Source: Pseudomonas palleroniana
Lineage (GTDB): Bacteria > Pseudomonadota > Gammaproteobacteria > Pseudomonadales > Pseudomonadaceae
Direction: 5' to 3'
Assembly: GCF_003031675.1 (NCBI RefSeq)
Contig: NZ_PYWX01000071.1
Coordinates: forward strand, 1 to 64,000
DNA length: 64,000 nt
Shown here piece after piece: positions 42,721-51,507 of this stretch. Both the position numbers and the translations under genes were made by a program. Below the pieces are notes generated by a model that had not been told where the DNA came from, ran no database searches, and saw only the letters and a program-made list of their open reading frames with translations. Numbering within the stretch: the first letter of the stretch is position 1; every line of letters starts with the position of its first letter.

Positions 42721-43509
42721 ATGCCGCCGAAAGGACATGACAAAACCGTGCGCCGCAGTGTCCCTGGGCTTTCCAGCCTGCCGCGGCCGGTGTATGGGCG
42801 TACCGAATCCCTGCCCAACCGCGCCTTGACGCGCCGGCACAGCCACCCGTGGGTGCAGCTCTCCTACGCGATTTCCGGGGTGCTGGAAATCCAGACCAGT
42901 GCCGGCCGGTTCGTCGCTCCTCCCCAGCGCGCGGTGTGGATTCCCGCAGGTGTGCCGCACCGCGTGTTCAGTTCGCCGCATACCGAAATGCGCAGTTTGT
43001 ACCTCGATTGCAGCGTCACTACCTGGGCGGCCGAGCGCTGCCAGGTGCTGGAGGTGAGCAGTTTATTGCGCGAGTTGATCCGCAGCTTCAGCGAGCTGCC
43101 GGTAGAGTATGCCGAGGATGGCCCGGATGGACGCCTGGCCCAGGTGGTGCTCGACCAACTCGCCGCCGCCCCGCAGGTGGATTTGATGCTGCCGCTGCCC
43201 CATGATCCACGGCTGCGCCAGATCTACCGCAGTTTGAACCTGCACCCGGAGCAACAGACCACACTGGGGCACTGGAGCGGGAAGCTGGGCGTCAGCGAAA
43301 AGACGCTCAGCCGCTTGTTCCTGAGCGACACGGGGCTGACCTTTCGCGCCTGGCGCCAGCGCCTGCGACTGTTGAGCGCCCTGCCCGCCCTGGAACGAGG
43401 CGAGCGGGTCACGGATGTGGCATTGGGGTGTGGGTATGAGTCGACGTCGGCGTTCATTGCTGCGTTTCGCCAGCAGTTTGATACCACTCCAGGTGAGTTT
43501 TTTCGCTGA
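42721..43509 (+). CDS. AraC-family regulator with cupin sensor domain
   Basis: This 262-residue regulator has an N-terminal cupin-type sensor domain (about 30-110: HSHPWVQLSYAISGVLEIQT and VWIPAGVPHRV). The C-terminal AraC double helix-turn-helix (about 165-262) includes LSRLFLSDTGLTFRAWRQRLRLL and ALGCGYESTSAFIAAFRQQFDTTPGEFF. It should bind DNA in response to a small molecule. Its divergent partner is the SBF-like transporter, and an 85-bp gap could hold a shared operator. I see no close link to the genes downstream, where a single REP follows. The effector is unknown. Confidence 0.9.
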   Translation: MPPKGHDKTVRRSVPGLSSLPRPVYGRTESLPNRALTRRHSHPWVQLSYAISGVLEIQTSAGRFVAPPQRAVWIPAGVPHRVFSSPHTEMRSLYLDCSVTTWAAERCQVLEVSSLLRELIRSFSELPVEYAEDGPDGRLAQVVLDQLAAAPQVDLMLPLPHDPRLRQIYRSLNLHPEQQTTLGHWSGKLGVSEKTLSRLFLSDTGLTFRAWRQRLRLLSALPALERGERVTDVALGCGYESTSAFIAAFRQQFDTTPGEFFR

Positions 43510-43510
43510 T

Positions 43511-43560
43511 CTGGCTGGGGCCGCTTCGCGGCCCGACGGCAGCAAGCTGCCTCGCCACAA
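43511..43560. repeat. single REP element
   Basis: One REP unit is present: an inner palindrome GGGGCCGCTTCGCGGCCC followed by the conserved GCAAGCTGCCTCGCCACA tail. It lies directly after the AraC-family stop and just before the convergent binding-protein gene end. Confidence 0.85.
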
Positions 43561-43586
43561 TAACAGCGCCTCATCCCACAGGCCGG

Positions 43587-44588
43587 TCAGCTGCCGTTGC
43601 CGCCATGGGCCTCTTCAAAGAAGTAGTCCTTCCAGCTCCCGGCCTTGTTCTTCAACACGCCAAGCTCCTGGAGTTTCTCGGCATAGATAAAGGTGCGCTG
43701 GGGCACGATGGTGAAGTCGATCTCCGGGTCCTGGACGATTTTCTCCACCAGGTCCAACGGCAGCTTGGACTGCTCCACACGGATATACGCCTTGGCGGCG
43801 GCCGGTTTGTCAGCCTTGATGATCTGCTCGGCTTCGGCCAGGGCGGCATAGAACGCCTTGTAGGTCTTGGGGTTCTCGTCGTGAAACTTCTGCGTGGTGT
43901 AGAGCACGTTGAACGACGCCGGCCCGCCCAGGATGTCGTAGGAACTGAGCACCTTGTGCACGTTGGGGTTCAACAACTCCTGATACTGGAACGGCGGGCT
44001 GGAGAAGTGCGAATTGATCTCTGAACCACCGGCAATCAACGCGGCGGTCGCGTCGGGATGGGCCAGGCTGATGGAAATATCGTCGAATTTCTTGTAGTTC
44101 GCATCGCCGAACTGCCTGGCGGTCTCAATCTGCAAGGTGCGCGACTGGAACCCTACACCGGCGGCAGGCACGGCGATGCGGTCTGTTTCGGTGAAGTCCT
44201 TGAGGGTCTTCACCTTGGGATTGTTGGTCAGCAAGTAGTTGGGCATCGAACCGAGGGAGGCGATGGCCTTGACGTTCTGCTTGCCCTTGGTGCGGTCCCA
44301 CAGGGTGAGCATGGGTGGCACACCCGCCGAGACCACATCCAGGGCACCGGCCAGCAGCGACTCATTCATCGCGGTAGCGCCGGAGATGCTGTTCCACTCC
44401 ACCTGGATGTCCAGCCCCTGTTCCTTGCCGTGTTTTTCGATCAGGTGCTGGTCGCGCACCACGTCGAGGATCAGGTAGCCGATACCGAATTGCTGGGCGA
44501 TGCTGATCTTGCCTTCGGCCTGGGCGCCGAGACTGATCAAGGCGCTCGCAGCAGCCAGGAGGGTCAGGGAGGAACGCTTGAAAGTCAT
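43587..44588 (-). CDS. ABC transporter substrate-binding protein (nitrate/sulfonate/taurine type)
   Basis: This 333-residue protein has a Sec signal peptide (about 1-24, GAQAEG) and an NMT1/SsuA-like fold. Visible blocks are ISIAQQFGIGYLILDVVRDQ, VEWNSISGATAMNESLLAGALDVVSAGVPPML, and the mid-protein IAVPAAGVGFQSRTLQIETARQFG. Proteins of this type bind alkanesulfonates, taurine, nitrate or thiamine precursors in the periplasm for an ABC importer. No ATPase or permease gene is adjacent, so this is an orphan binding protein. The substrate is unknown. The 3' end abuts a REP element, and the upstream gene is divergent. Confidence 0.85.
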   Translation of the reverse strand: MTFKRSSLTLLAAASALISLGAQAEGKISIAQQFGIGYLILDVVRDQHLIEKHGKEQGLDIQVEWNSISGATAMNESLLAGALDVVSAGVPPMLTLWDRTKGKQNVKAIASLGSMPNYLLTNNPKVKTLKDFTETDRIAVPAAGVGFQSRTLQIETARQFGDANYKKFDDISISLAHPDATAALIAGGSEINSHFSSPPFQYQELLNPNVHKVLSSYDILGGPASFNVLYTTQKFHDENPKTYKAFYAALAEAEQIIKADKPAAAKAYIRVEQSKLPLDLVEKIVQDPEIDFTIVPQRTFIYAEKLQELGVLKNKAGSWKDYFFEEAHGGNGS

Positions 44589-44735
44589 GTAGGGGTCTGC
44601 CGCGCTTTTTAAGAAGGTGATGGAGCGTAGCGGCGATTTTTAAGACGGGAAAAGAATATCGGGATCTATTGTTATGCAAATAATCCCCAAAACCTCGCTC
44701 GGCTGGTATTGTTTCGCGCTTTGAAAAACAGCTAC

Positions 44736-45188
44736 ATGTCTGCGAGGAAATGGCCGTTGAACACTGACGAAAAAATGACCGGTGACCTGTTCGAGGTGGA
44801 TAAGCGCCTGTCACTCAAACCCGTGGTGGACTTCAACGCCTACCTGCACAGCGCGTTCGGCGACGGCCCGTGCACCTGCGTTCGATGCGCGGCGGCCAAT
44901 GGCGATGAAACCGGCTACGCCTTCCAGCACACGTTCAACTTCGACGGCAAACCCACCCACCGCCGCTTCGCCGCCACGGCGGGTAGCGATGTGTTGCAGG
45001 CGTTGAAGAAGGCATGGCTGTCGTACACCAAAGCCGAGTTGCCGCTCAGCGGCGTGTTGGCACTGGACACGGTGAAGGAGTTCGTCGAGCCGCAACTGCA
45101 CAAGCGCCTGGCACCGTTGTTTCTGGCCAGTGGGTTGGTCAAGGATGTGGAAGGTGAGCTGCACCTCCAGCCACAAGCGGCGGCCTAG
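44736..45188 (+). CDS. hypothetical protein, about 150 residues
   Basis: I do not recognise this family. The frame is open from a TTG at 44709, with ATGs at 44736 and 44775. No start has a strong ribosome site, so the 5' end is uncertain. The product is soluble, with no signal peptide. It shows a CTCVRC cluster (two Cys pairs within about six residues) near residue 45 and a basic aromatic segment FNFDGKPTHRRF. It is divergent from the sulfonate-type binding protein gene and followed by a REPIN. Confidence 0.6.
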   Translation: MSARKWPLNTDEKMTGDLFEVDKRLSLKPVVDFNAYLHSAFGDGPCTCVRCAAANGDETGYAFQHTFNFDGKPTHRRFAATAGSDVLQALKKAWLSYTKAELPLSGVLALDTVKEFVEPQLHKRLAPLFLASGLVKDVEGELHLQPQAAA

Positions 45189-45258
45189 ATCGGGAGCAAC
45201 GTGAAAGGAGGCAAGCCCTAATGCCCGTCAGTTTAGAGAACCTGCCGCGACCAAACTC

Positions 45259-45392
45259 TGTAGTGAGCGGGCTTGCCCCGCGCTGGGTGGCGCAGCCGCC
45301 CCAAACCCGGGCGCCTCGGTCGTTCAGAAACACCACGGCGTCCTTGTTGGGGCGGCTTCGCCACCCAGCGCGGGGCAAGCCCGCTCACTACA
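45259..45392. repeat. REPIN with long arms
   Basis: Long inverted arms TGTAGTGAGCGGGCTTGCCC and GGGCAAGCCCGCTCACTACA continue inward as CGCGCTGGGTGGCG/CGCCACCCAGCGCG. This is a different REP family from the TGTGGCGAG type elsewhere in the window. The 292-bp gap between the hypothetical gene and the binding-protein gene also carries the short motif TAATGCCCGTCAGTTTA (45219-45235) on one side of the REPIN and its near reverse complement (45419-45434) on the other. Confidence 0.88.
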
Positions 45393-45480
45393 GATGATGT
45401 GTTCTACATCCCAGCATTTAACTGACTGGCATTAAGGCAAGCCCCCTTCCACAGGTTTCCGCTTTTCCAGCTGAACAGGC

Positions 45481-47223
45481 TTATTTACGCGCCGCCTCCC
45501 ACGATTTGAGCAAGTCGCTGTAAGCCACCGTTTCGCCTTTCGGTTTCTCGTTGGCCAGTTTCGGCTTCGGCGCGCCCGGCTGGTCGAACCAGTATTGCGC
45601 GTCACGCTCGGGGTTCATTTTCGGACCGCACACCGGTTGTACCTTGGAGCGTTCCAGGCGCGTCATGATCGCGTCCTGCTCCTTGGCCAGGTTGTCGAGG
45701 GCCTGTTGCGGGGTTTTCTCGCCACTGGCGGCGGCCGCAATGTTGCTCCACCACAGTTGCGCCAGGCGTGGGTAGTCCGGCACGTTGGTGCCGGTCGGGG
45801 TCCACTCCACCCGTGCCGGGCTGCGGTAGAACTCCACCAGGCCACCGAGTTTCGGCGCCAGGTCGGTCATGGCCTGGGAGTTGATGTCGGACTCCCGAAT
45901 CGGCGTAAGACCCACGATGGTTTTCTTCAGCGAGACGGTTTTCGAGGTCACGAACTGGGCGTAGAGCCAGGCCGCGAGTTTCTGTTTCTCCGGCGTCGAC
46001 TTGAGGAAGGTCCAGGAACCTACGTCCTGATAGCCCTTCTTCATGCCCTTTTCCCAGTAAGGCCCAACCGGCGACGGCGCCATGCGCCATTTCGGCGTGC
46101 CGTCGGCGTTCACCACCGGCAGGCCCGGCTTGGTCATGTCGGCGGTAAATGCGGTGTACCAGAAGATCTGCTGGGCGATGTTGCCCTGGGACGGCACCGG
46201 GCCGGATTCGGAGAAGGTCATGCCCGCCGCTTCCGGCGGCGCGTAGGCTTTCATCCAGTCCACGTATTTCTGCGTGGCGAACACGGCGGCCGGGCCGTTG
46301 GTGTCGCCGCCACGGGTCACGCTCGAACCGACCGGGTGGCAGTCCTCGACACGAATGCCCCATTCGTCCACCGGCAAACCGTTAGGCAAGCCTTTGTCGC
46401 CGCCGCCGGCCATGGAAAACCAGGCATCGGTGAAGCGCCAGCCCAGGGACGGGTCTTTCTTGCCGTAGTCCATGTGCCCGTAGATGCGCTTGCCGTCGAT
46501 TTCCTTGATGTCTTCGCTGAAGAACTTGGCAATGTCTTCATAGGCCGACCAGTTCACCGGTACGCCGAGCTCGTAGCCGTATTTTTCCTTGAACTTGGCT
46601 TTCAACTCCGGACGCTCGAACCAGTCGGCACGGAACCAATACAGGTTGGCGAATTGCTGGTCAGGCAACTGGTAGAGCTTGCCGTCCGGTGCGGTGGTGA
46701 AGGAGGTGCCGATAAAGTCCTTGATATCCAGGGTCGGCGAGGTGAACTCCTTGCCTTCGTTGGCCATCAGGTCAGTGATGGATTCGGTCTTGCCGTAGCG
46801 AAAGTGCGTACCGATCAAGTCGGAATCGTTGACCCAGCCATCGTAGATATTCTTGTCGGACTGCATCTGGGTTTGCAGCTTCTCGACCACGTCGCCTTCC
46901 TGCAGCAGGTCATGGGTCAGCTTGATGCCGGTGATTTCGCTGAACGCCTTGGCCAGCACCTTGGATTCGTACTCGTGGGTGGTGAGGGTTTCCGACACCA
47001 CGTTGATCTTCATCCCACGGAACGGTTCCGCCGCCTTGATAAACCACTTCAACTCTTCGAGCTGTTGGGCGTCGGTGAGCGTGGACGGTTTGAACTCGCT
47101 GCCGATCCATTTTTTCGCGGCATCCTCATACGCATCCGCCCAGGCCGTAGCGCTCAAACCGCTGAGAGCCAGTACGCCAGCCAATGAAATGCTATGTCGC
47201 AGCTTATTGTTTTTATCGAACAT
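45481..47223 (-). CDS. glpV: ABC importer substrate-binding protein, GlpV-like
   Basis: This 580-residue periplasmic binding protein has a signal peptide (about 1-30, ending ATAWADA) and an extracellular solute-binding type 1 fold. At 580 residues it is longer than usual sugar-binding proteins, as are the GlpV proteins of rhizobial glycerol uptake systems. It carries conserved SETLTTHEYESKVLAKAF and YWFRADWFERPELKAKF blocks. A strong AGGAGGT lies five to six bases before the ATG at 47223, which decides the start over an upstream in-frame start at 47247. It is the last gene of the six-gene leftward operon. Glycerol or a related polyol is the likely substrate, inferred from the conserved operon layout. 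Confidence 0.85.
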   Translation of the reverse strand: MFDKNNKLRHSISLAGVLALSGLSATAWADAYEDAAKKWIGSEFKPSTLTDAQQLEELKWFIKAAEPFRGMKINVVSETLTTHEYESKVLAKAFSEITGIKLTHDLLQEGDVVEKLQTQMQSDKNIYDGWVNDSDLIGTHFRYGKTESITDLMANEGKEFTSPTLDIKDFIGTSFTTAPDGKLYQLPDQQFANLYWFRADWFERPELKAKFKEKYGYELGVPVNWSAYEDIAKFFSEDIKEIDGKRIYGHMDYGKKDPSLGWRFTDAWFSMAGGGDKGLPNGLPVDEWGIRVEDCHPVGSSVTRGGDTNGPAAVFATQKYVDWMKAYAPPEAAGMTFSESGPVPSQGNIAQQIFWYTAFTADMTKPGLPVVNADGTPKWRMAPSPVGPYWEKGMKKGYQDVGSWTFLKSTPEKQKLAAWLYAQFVTSKTVSLKKTIVGLTPIRESDINSQAMTDLAPKLGGLVEFYRSPARVEWTPTGTNVPDYPRLAQLWWSNIAAAASGEKTPQQALDNLAKEQDAIMTRLERSKVQPVCGPKMNPERDAQYWFDQPGAPKPKLANEKPKGETVAYSDLLKSWEAARK

Positions 47224-47254
47224 AGAGACCTCCTGGTTTGTAGTCAAAGGAGCA

Positions 47255-47527
47255 CTAGCCCCAACGCATCACACACAACAGCCACATCAGGGACAGCACG
47301 CCGGCCACCCAGATGCTCCAGTCGGTGACGCCGATTACCAGCAGATGCAGGTAGGCGCTGCCGAGAAGACTGATAAACAGACGATCACCACGGGTGGTGC
47401 TGATCGGTAAAAAACCGCGCCGTGCAATACTCGGCGAGCGCAGCTCCCATGTGGTCATGCCCACCAGCAACAGGGCAATCGCCCCGAAGAACAGGGCTGT
47501 GGGGGTGGTCCAGGCCATCCATTCCAT
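47255..47527 (-). CDS. glpU: DUF2160 small membrane protein, GlpU-like
   Basis: This 90-residue protein has about three membrane segments (MAWTTPTALFFGAIALLLVGM; a middle RRGFLPISTTRGDRLFISLLG linker; a final WIAVGVLS-type helix). It matches DUF2160, a family found almost only inside glpSTPQUV-type operons, and is therefore the best marker for this importer type. The start at 47527 follows the GlpQ stop by ten bases. Its role in transport is not known. Confidence 0.82.
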   Translation of the reverse strand: MEWMAWTTPTALFFGAIALLLVGMTTWELRSPSIARRGFLPISTTRGDRLFISLLGSAYLHLLVIGVTDWSIWVAGVLSLMWLLCVMRWG

Positions 47528-47537
47528 GATCGACTCC

Positions 47538-48338
47538 TCAGACCCGGCCCAGGGCAAAGCCCTTGGCCACGTGGTTGCGAACAAACCAGATCACCAGCAT
47601 GCCGGGCAGGATGGTCAACACCCCCGCCGCTGCCAGCACGCCCCAATCGATACCCGAGGCCGAGACCGTGCGGGTCATCACCGCCGCGATGGGCTTGGCG
47701 TTGACCGAAGTCAGGGTGCGCGCCAGTAACAGTTCGACCCAGGAAAACATGAAGCAGAAAAACGCCGTGACGCCGATGCCCGAACCAATCAGAGGGATAA
47801 AAATCTTCACGAAAAACTTGGGAAAGCTATAGCCGTCGATGTAGGCGGTTTCGTCGATTTCCTTGGGCACGCCGGACATGAAACCCTCCAGAATCCACAC
47901 CGCCAGTGGCACGTTGAACAAGCAATGGGCCAGGGCCACCGCAATATGCGTGTCGAACAGGCCGATGGACGAATACAGCTGGAAAAACGGCAGCAAGAAC
48001 ACCGCCGGAGGCGCCATGCGGTTGGTCAGCAACCAGAAGAACAGGTGCTTGTCGCCCAGGAAGCGGTAGCGCGAAAACGCATAGGCCGCAGGCAACGCCA
48101 CGCTCAAGGAGATCAGCGTGTTCAGGCTCACGTAGTACAACGAATTGAGGTAGCCGGTGTACCAGCTCGGGTCGGTGAAAATCACCCTGTAGTTGGCCAG
48201 GGTGAAATCCTGCGGAAACAGCGTCAGCCCGCCGAGGATTTCGGTGTTGCTCTTGAACGACATGTTCAACAGCCAATAGATCGGCACCAGCAGGAACAGG
48301 ATGTAGACCAACAGCGGAATAACCTTGCGCTTGCTCAT
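47538..48338 (-). CDS. glpQ: ABC importer permease, GlpQ-like
   Basis: This 266-residue inner-membrane permease of the MalG/UgpE type has six predicted membrane segments. The conserved EAA loop, EIDETAYIDGYSFPKFFVKIFIPLIG, contacts the ATPase subunits. It begins MSKRKVIPLL with an anchor at 8-27 and lies ten bases after the GlpP stop. Together with the adjacent permease it forms the channel of a polyol or sugar importer. The GlpQ name follows the rhizobial glycerol operon order and should not be confused with the E. coli phosphodiesterase of the same name. Confidence 0.87.
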   Translation of the reverse strand: MSKRKVIPLLVYILFLLVPIYWLLNMSFKSNTEILGGLTLFPQDFTLANYRVIFTDPSWYTGYLNSLYYVSLNTLISLSVALPAAYAFSRYRFLGDKHLFFWLLTNRMAPPAVFLLPFFQLYSSIGLFDTHIAVALAHCLFNVPLAVWILEGFMSGVPKEIDETAYIDGYSFPKFFVKIFIPLIGSGIGVTAFFCFMFSWVELLLARTLTSVNAKPIAAVMTRTVSASGIDWGVLAAAGVLTILPGMLVIWFVRNHVAKGFALGRV

Positions 48339-48348
48339 GTTGGCGGCC

Positions 48349-49215
48349 TCAGCGGTTGGCGTCGGAATGGGTCATGGCGGTGTAGAACAGCCAGGACACC
48401 AACAGGATGATCAGGAAGTACACCAGGGAAAACGCCGCCGCCGGGCCAAGGTCGAATTGGCCGACGGCCATCTGGGTCAATGTCTGGCTCAGGAACGTGG
48501 TGGCATTCCCCGGCCCGCCACCGGTGAGTACGAAGGGTTCGGTGTAGATCATGAAGCTGTCCATAAACCGCAGCATCACGGCGATCAGCAGCACGCTTTT
48601 CATCTTCGGCAACTGGATATGCCGGAATACCGCCCAGGCCGATGCACGGTCTATGCGTGCGGCCTGGTAGTACACATCCGGAATGGCGCGCAGCCCCGAG
48701 TAGCAGAGCAGCGCGACCAATGACGTCCAATGCCAGACATCCATGATCAATACGGTGACCCAGGCATCCGCCGTGTTGGCCGCGTAGTTGTAGCTGATGC
48801 CCAGCGCGTTGAGGCTGGAACCGAGCAAGCCAATGTCGGCGCGGCCGAATATCTGCCAGATCGTGCCGACGACGTTCCAGGGGATCAGCAGCGGAATGGC
48901 GAGGATGATCAGCACCAGCGAAGACCAGCGGCCCTTGGTCGGCATGGTCAGGGCAATGGCAATGCCCAGGGGAATTTCGATCAGCAGCACGCAGGCCGAG
49001 TAGATGAACTGGCGCAGCAATGAGTCGTGCAGACGCGGGTCGAGCAGCACCTGTTTGTACCAGTCGGCGCCGACAAAGTAGCGGCTGGACTGGTCAAAGA
49101 TGTCCTGCACCGAATAGTTGACCACGGTCATCATTGGGATCACCGCACTGAACGCCACCAGCAGGAACACCGGCAGCACCAGCCACCAGGCCTTGTTGTT
49201 CTGCACTTTGTTCAT
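48349..49215 (-). CDS. glpP: ABC importer permease, GlpP-like
   Basis: This 288-residue inner-membrane permease of the MalF/UgpA type has about six membrane segments and an EAA-like loop AIPDVYYQAARIDRASAWAVFRHIQLPKMK that couples to the ATPases. I place the start at the ATG at 49215 (MNKVQNNKAW), which overlaps the preceding ATPase stop by 4 bp (ATGA), showing translational coupling. An upstream start at 49260 lies inside the ATPase gene. With GlpQ it forms the membrane channel of the glpSTPQUV-type importer. Confidence 0.87.
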   Translation of the reverse strand: MNKVQNNKAWWLVLPVFLLVAFSAVIPMMTVVNYSVQDIFDQSSRYFVGADWYKQVLLDPRLHDSLLRQFIYSACVLLIEIPLGIAIALTMPTKGRWSSLVLIILAIPLLIPWNVVGTIWQIFGRADIGLLGSSLNALGISYNYAANTADAWVTVLIMDVWHWTSLVALLCYSGLRAIPDVYYQAARIDRASAWAVFRHIQLPKMKSVLLIAVMLRFMDSFMIYTEPFVLTGGGPGNATTFLSQTLTQMAVGQFDLGPAAAFSLVYFLIILLVSWLFYTAMTHSDANR

Positions 49216-50309
49216 GGCTGTATCTCCAGCAGGTAGTCGTCGGCATAGACCATCAGCCACTGGGCGGGGAAGCTGATCGAGGCGTTGCCTGCGGGCACCG
49301 GCTTGTCTTCGGCCAGGCGTACCTTGAGCAGGGCGCCGTCGAGGTTGAGGGTCATGATCTTGTAGGTACCGAGGTCTTCGAGGTGGCAGACATCCGCCTG
49401 CAGTGCGTCAGGGTTGTGCTCGTCCCACACGTGGATAAATTCCGGGCGAATCCCCACCTGCAGTTTCCGGTAGTTCGTCTCGACGATGCGCTGCTGCAGC
49501 GCCTCAGGCAGCGGCAGCAAGGTGCCGGCAAACGCCACCCCGCCCGCCTCGGCCCGCACGTCGATCAGATTCATCCCTGGGCTCCCGATGAAATAACCGA
49601 CAAAGGTGTGGCTGGGCCGCTCGAACAGTTCACGCGGCGTACCGAACTGCACGATCTGCCCGCCGTACATCACCGCAATCTTGTCGGCGAACGTCGACGC
49701 CTCAAGCTGGTCATGGGTGACGTAGACCATGGTGATATTGAACTGCTCGTGAATCTGCTTGAGCTTGCGCCGCAGCTTCCACTTGAGGTGCGGGTCGATC
49801 ACCGTCAAGGGTTCGTCGAACAGGATCGCCGACACGTCATCACGCACCAGGCCGCGGCCCATGGAGACTTTCTGCTTTTCGTCGGCGCTGAGGTTGCGGG
49901 CTTTTTTGTCCAGCAGGTTTTGCAAGTCGAGGACTTCGGCAATTTCCTGCACCTTGCTGTGCACTTTCGCCTCGGCCATGCCCTGGTTGCGCAGCGGGAA
50001 CGCGAGGTTATCGAACACCGTCATGGTGTCGTACACCACCGGGAACTGGAATACCTGGGCGATGTTGCGTTTTTCCGGGGTCAGCTGATTGACCACCTGG
50101 CGGTCAAACAGCACCTGACCCTCGGATGGGCTGAGCAAGCCGGAGATGATATTGAGCAAGGTCGACTTGCCACAGCCTGACGGCCCCAGCAGCGCGTAGG
50201 CACCACCCTGCTCCCACACGTGATCCATTTCGCGAATGGCGTAGTCCTCTGGACCACTCGGCGTAGGGCTGTAGCTGTGGGCAAGGTTCTGCAAATGGAT
50301 CTCGGCCAT
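49212..50309 (-). CDS. glpT: ABC importer ATPase with altered signature motif, GlpT-like
   Basis: This 365-residue ATPase has Walker A LLGPSGCGKSTLL, Walker B AILFDEPLTVIDPH and a C-terminal TOBE-type regulatory domain (about 240-365). The ABC signature reads LSADEKQKVSMGRGL, not LSGGQ as in the partner ATPase. Such an asymmetric pair suggests a heterodimer in which one ATP site is less active. It shares TGATG with the end of the GlpS gene. The GlpT name is that of the rhizobial glycerol ABC system, not the E. coli glycerol-3-phosphate antiporter. Confidence 0.87.
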   Translation of the reverse strand: MAEIHLQNLAHSYSPTPSGPEDYAIREMDHVWEQGGAYALLGPSGCGKSTLLNIISGLLSPSEGQVLFDRQVVNQLTPEKRNIAQVFQFPVVYDTMTVFDNLAFPLRNQGMAEAKVHSKVQEIAEVLDLQNLLDKKARNLSADEKQKVSMGRGLVRDDVSAILFDEPLTVIDPHLKWKLRRKLKQIHEQFNITMVYVTHDQLEASTFADKIAVMYGGQIVQFGTPRELFERPSHTFVGYFIGSPGMNLIDVRAEAGGVAFAGTLLPLPEALQQRIVETNYRKLQVGIRPEFIHVWDEHNPDALQADVCHLEDLGTYKIMTLNLDGALLKVRLAEDKPVPAGNASISFPAQWLMVYADDYLLEIQP

Positions 50310-51403
50310 CAGGCAACCCTCGCAATACGACGCCCGGGCGCCTGGAGCAAGCGTCCCTGGCCATCGAACACAAACAGTTTATGGGTGGGGATATACACGC
50401 GGATCGGCGCGTCGACATCGTACTCATGCACCCCCGGCAGGTGCAGCACCAGCAGGAAGTGCTCGCTGCGCACATGCAGGAAGGTTTCCGAGCCGCTGAT
50501 CTCGGCGACTTCCACGGTCACGGCCAACTCCAGATCATCATCATTACTCGGCACCAGGCTGATATGGCTGGGGCGCACGCCAAAACGGAACTCGCCCTCA
50601 CCGAGCCCGCGCAGGTCGACGTTCAGCGGGAAGTGCACAAAATTCGCGAAACTCACCTCGTTGCCGCTGATACGCCCGGGCATCAGGTTGATCGGCGGCT
50701 CGGAGAACAGCTCGGCGGCCAGCACCGTCTGCGGCTGGTGGTACACCTGGGCAGCCTTGCCGCTCTGGATCACCCGGCCTTCGTGAAGAATGGTGGTGGT
50801 GCCGCCCAGCGCCAGGGCCTCGTTGGGTTCGGTGGTGGCATACACGGCAATGGTGTGGCGCGCCTTGAACAGTTCGCGCATTTCCTGACGCAGTTCTTCA
50901 CGCAGTTTGTAGTCCAGGTTCACCAGCGGCTCATCGAACAGGATCAGCTCGGCGTCTTTCACCAGCGCACGGGCCATGGCCGTACGCTGCTGCTGGCCAC
51001 CGGACAGTTCCAGCGGGTGGCGTTGCAGGAATTTTTCGATGCGCAACATCCTGGCGGTTTCCAGCACTTTGCTCTGGATCAGGTCCTGAGCCATCCCCGC
51101 TTGGCGCAATGGCGAGGCGATGTTTTCGAACACGGTCATGGTCGGGTAGTTGATGAATTGCTGGTATACCATCGACACGTTGCGCAAGCGCACCGGCCGC
51201 TGGGTGACGTCCACGCCGTTCATCAGGATGCGGCCGCTGTCGGGCTTGTCCAGGCCGGCCATCAGGCGCATCAGGCTGGTTTTGCCGGAGAGCGTGCGGC
51301 CGAGCAATACGTTGAACGAACCGGCTTCGAAGCGCAGGTTGGCGTCGTCGATCCAGGTTTGACCTTCGACGACGCGGGACACATGTTCCAGGGTCAATGA
51401 CAT
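50309..51403 (-). CDS. glpS: ABC importer ATPase, GlpS-like, first gene of operon
   Basis: This 364-residue ATPase has Walker A LLGRTLSGKTSLM, signature LSGGQQQRTAMARAL, Walker B LILFDEPLVNLD and a C-terminal TOBE-type domain. It is the first gene of the leftward importer operon. I set the start at the ATG at 51403, with a purine-rich AAAAAAGGGC in front. A longer frame to 51568 would run through the sigma-54 promoter and is rejected. The promoter at 51450-51464 leaves a leader of about 35 bases. Glycerol uptake is inferred from the glpSTPQUV gene order. Confidence 0.86.
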   Translation of the reverse strand: MSLTLEHVSRVVEGQTWIDDANLRFEAGSFNVLLGRTLSGKTSLMRLMAGLDKPDSGRILMNGVDVTQRPVRLRNVSMVYQQFINYPTMTVFENIASPLRQAGMAQDLIQSKVLETARMLRIEKFLQRHPLELSGGQQQRTAMARALVKDAELILFDEPLVNLDYKLREELRQEMRELFKARHTIAVYATTEPNEALALGGTTTILHEGRVIQSGKAAQVYHQPQTVLAAELFSEPPINLMPGRISGNEVSFANFVHFPLNVDLRGLGEGEFRFGVRPSHISLVPSNDDDLELAVTVEVAEISGSETFLHVRSEHFLLVLHLPGVHEYDVDAPIRVYIPTHKLFVFDGQGRLLQAPGRRIARVA

Positions 51404-51449
51404 GGCGCGCCCTTTTTTCTTATTGGAATGAATCTGGCCCAATGTCAGA

Positions 51450-51464
51450 GCCAGATTCATGCCA
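51450..51464 (-). promoter_or_regulatory. sigma-54 (-24/-12) promoter of the glpS operon
   Basis: On the minus strand the sequence TGGCATGAATCTGGC matches the sigma-54 consensus TGGCACGNNNNTTGC with two mismatches and keeps the invariant GG and GC at the correct ten-base separation. Transcription should start near 51438, about 35 bases before glpS. The divergent neighbour is a sigma-54 activator, which independently supports the call. Confidence 0.8.
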
Positions 51465-51507
51465 AAACCACAAGCGCTTGATGTGCAAGGAAAAGGGTAA
51501 AACAGCC

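Noticed and set aside
51427..51463. Alternative sigma-54 match TGGCTCTGACATTGG on the minus strand
   Set aside because: It has GG in place of the invariant GC at -12 and overlaps the better site at 51450-51464.
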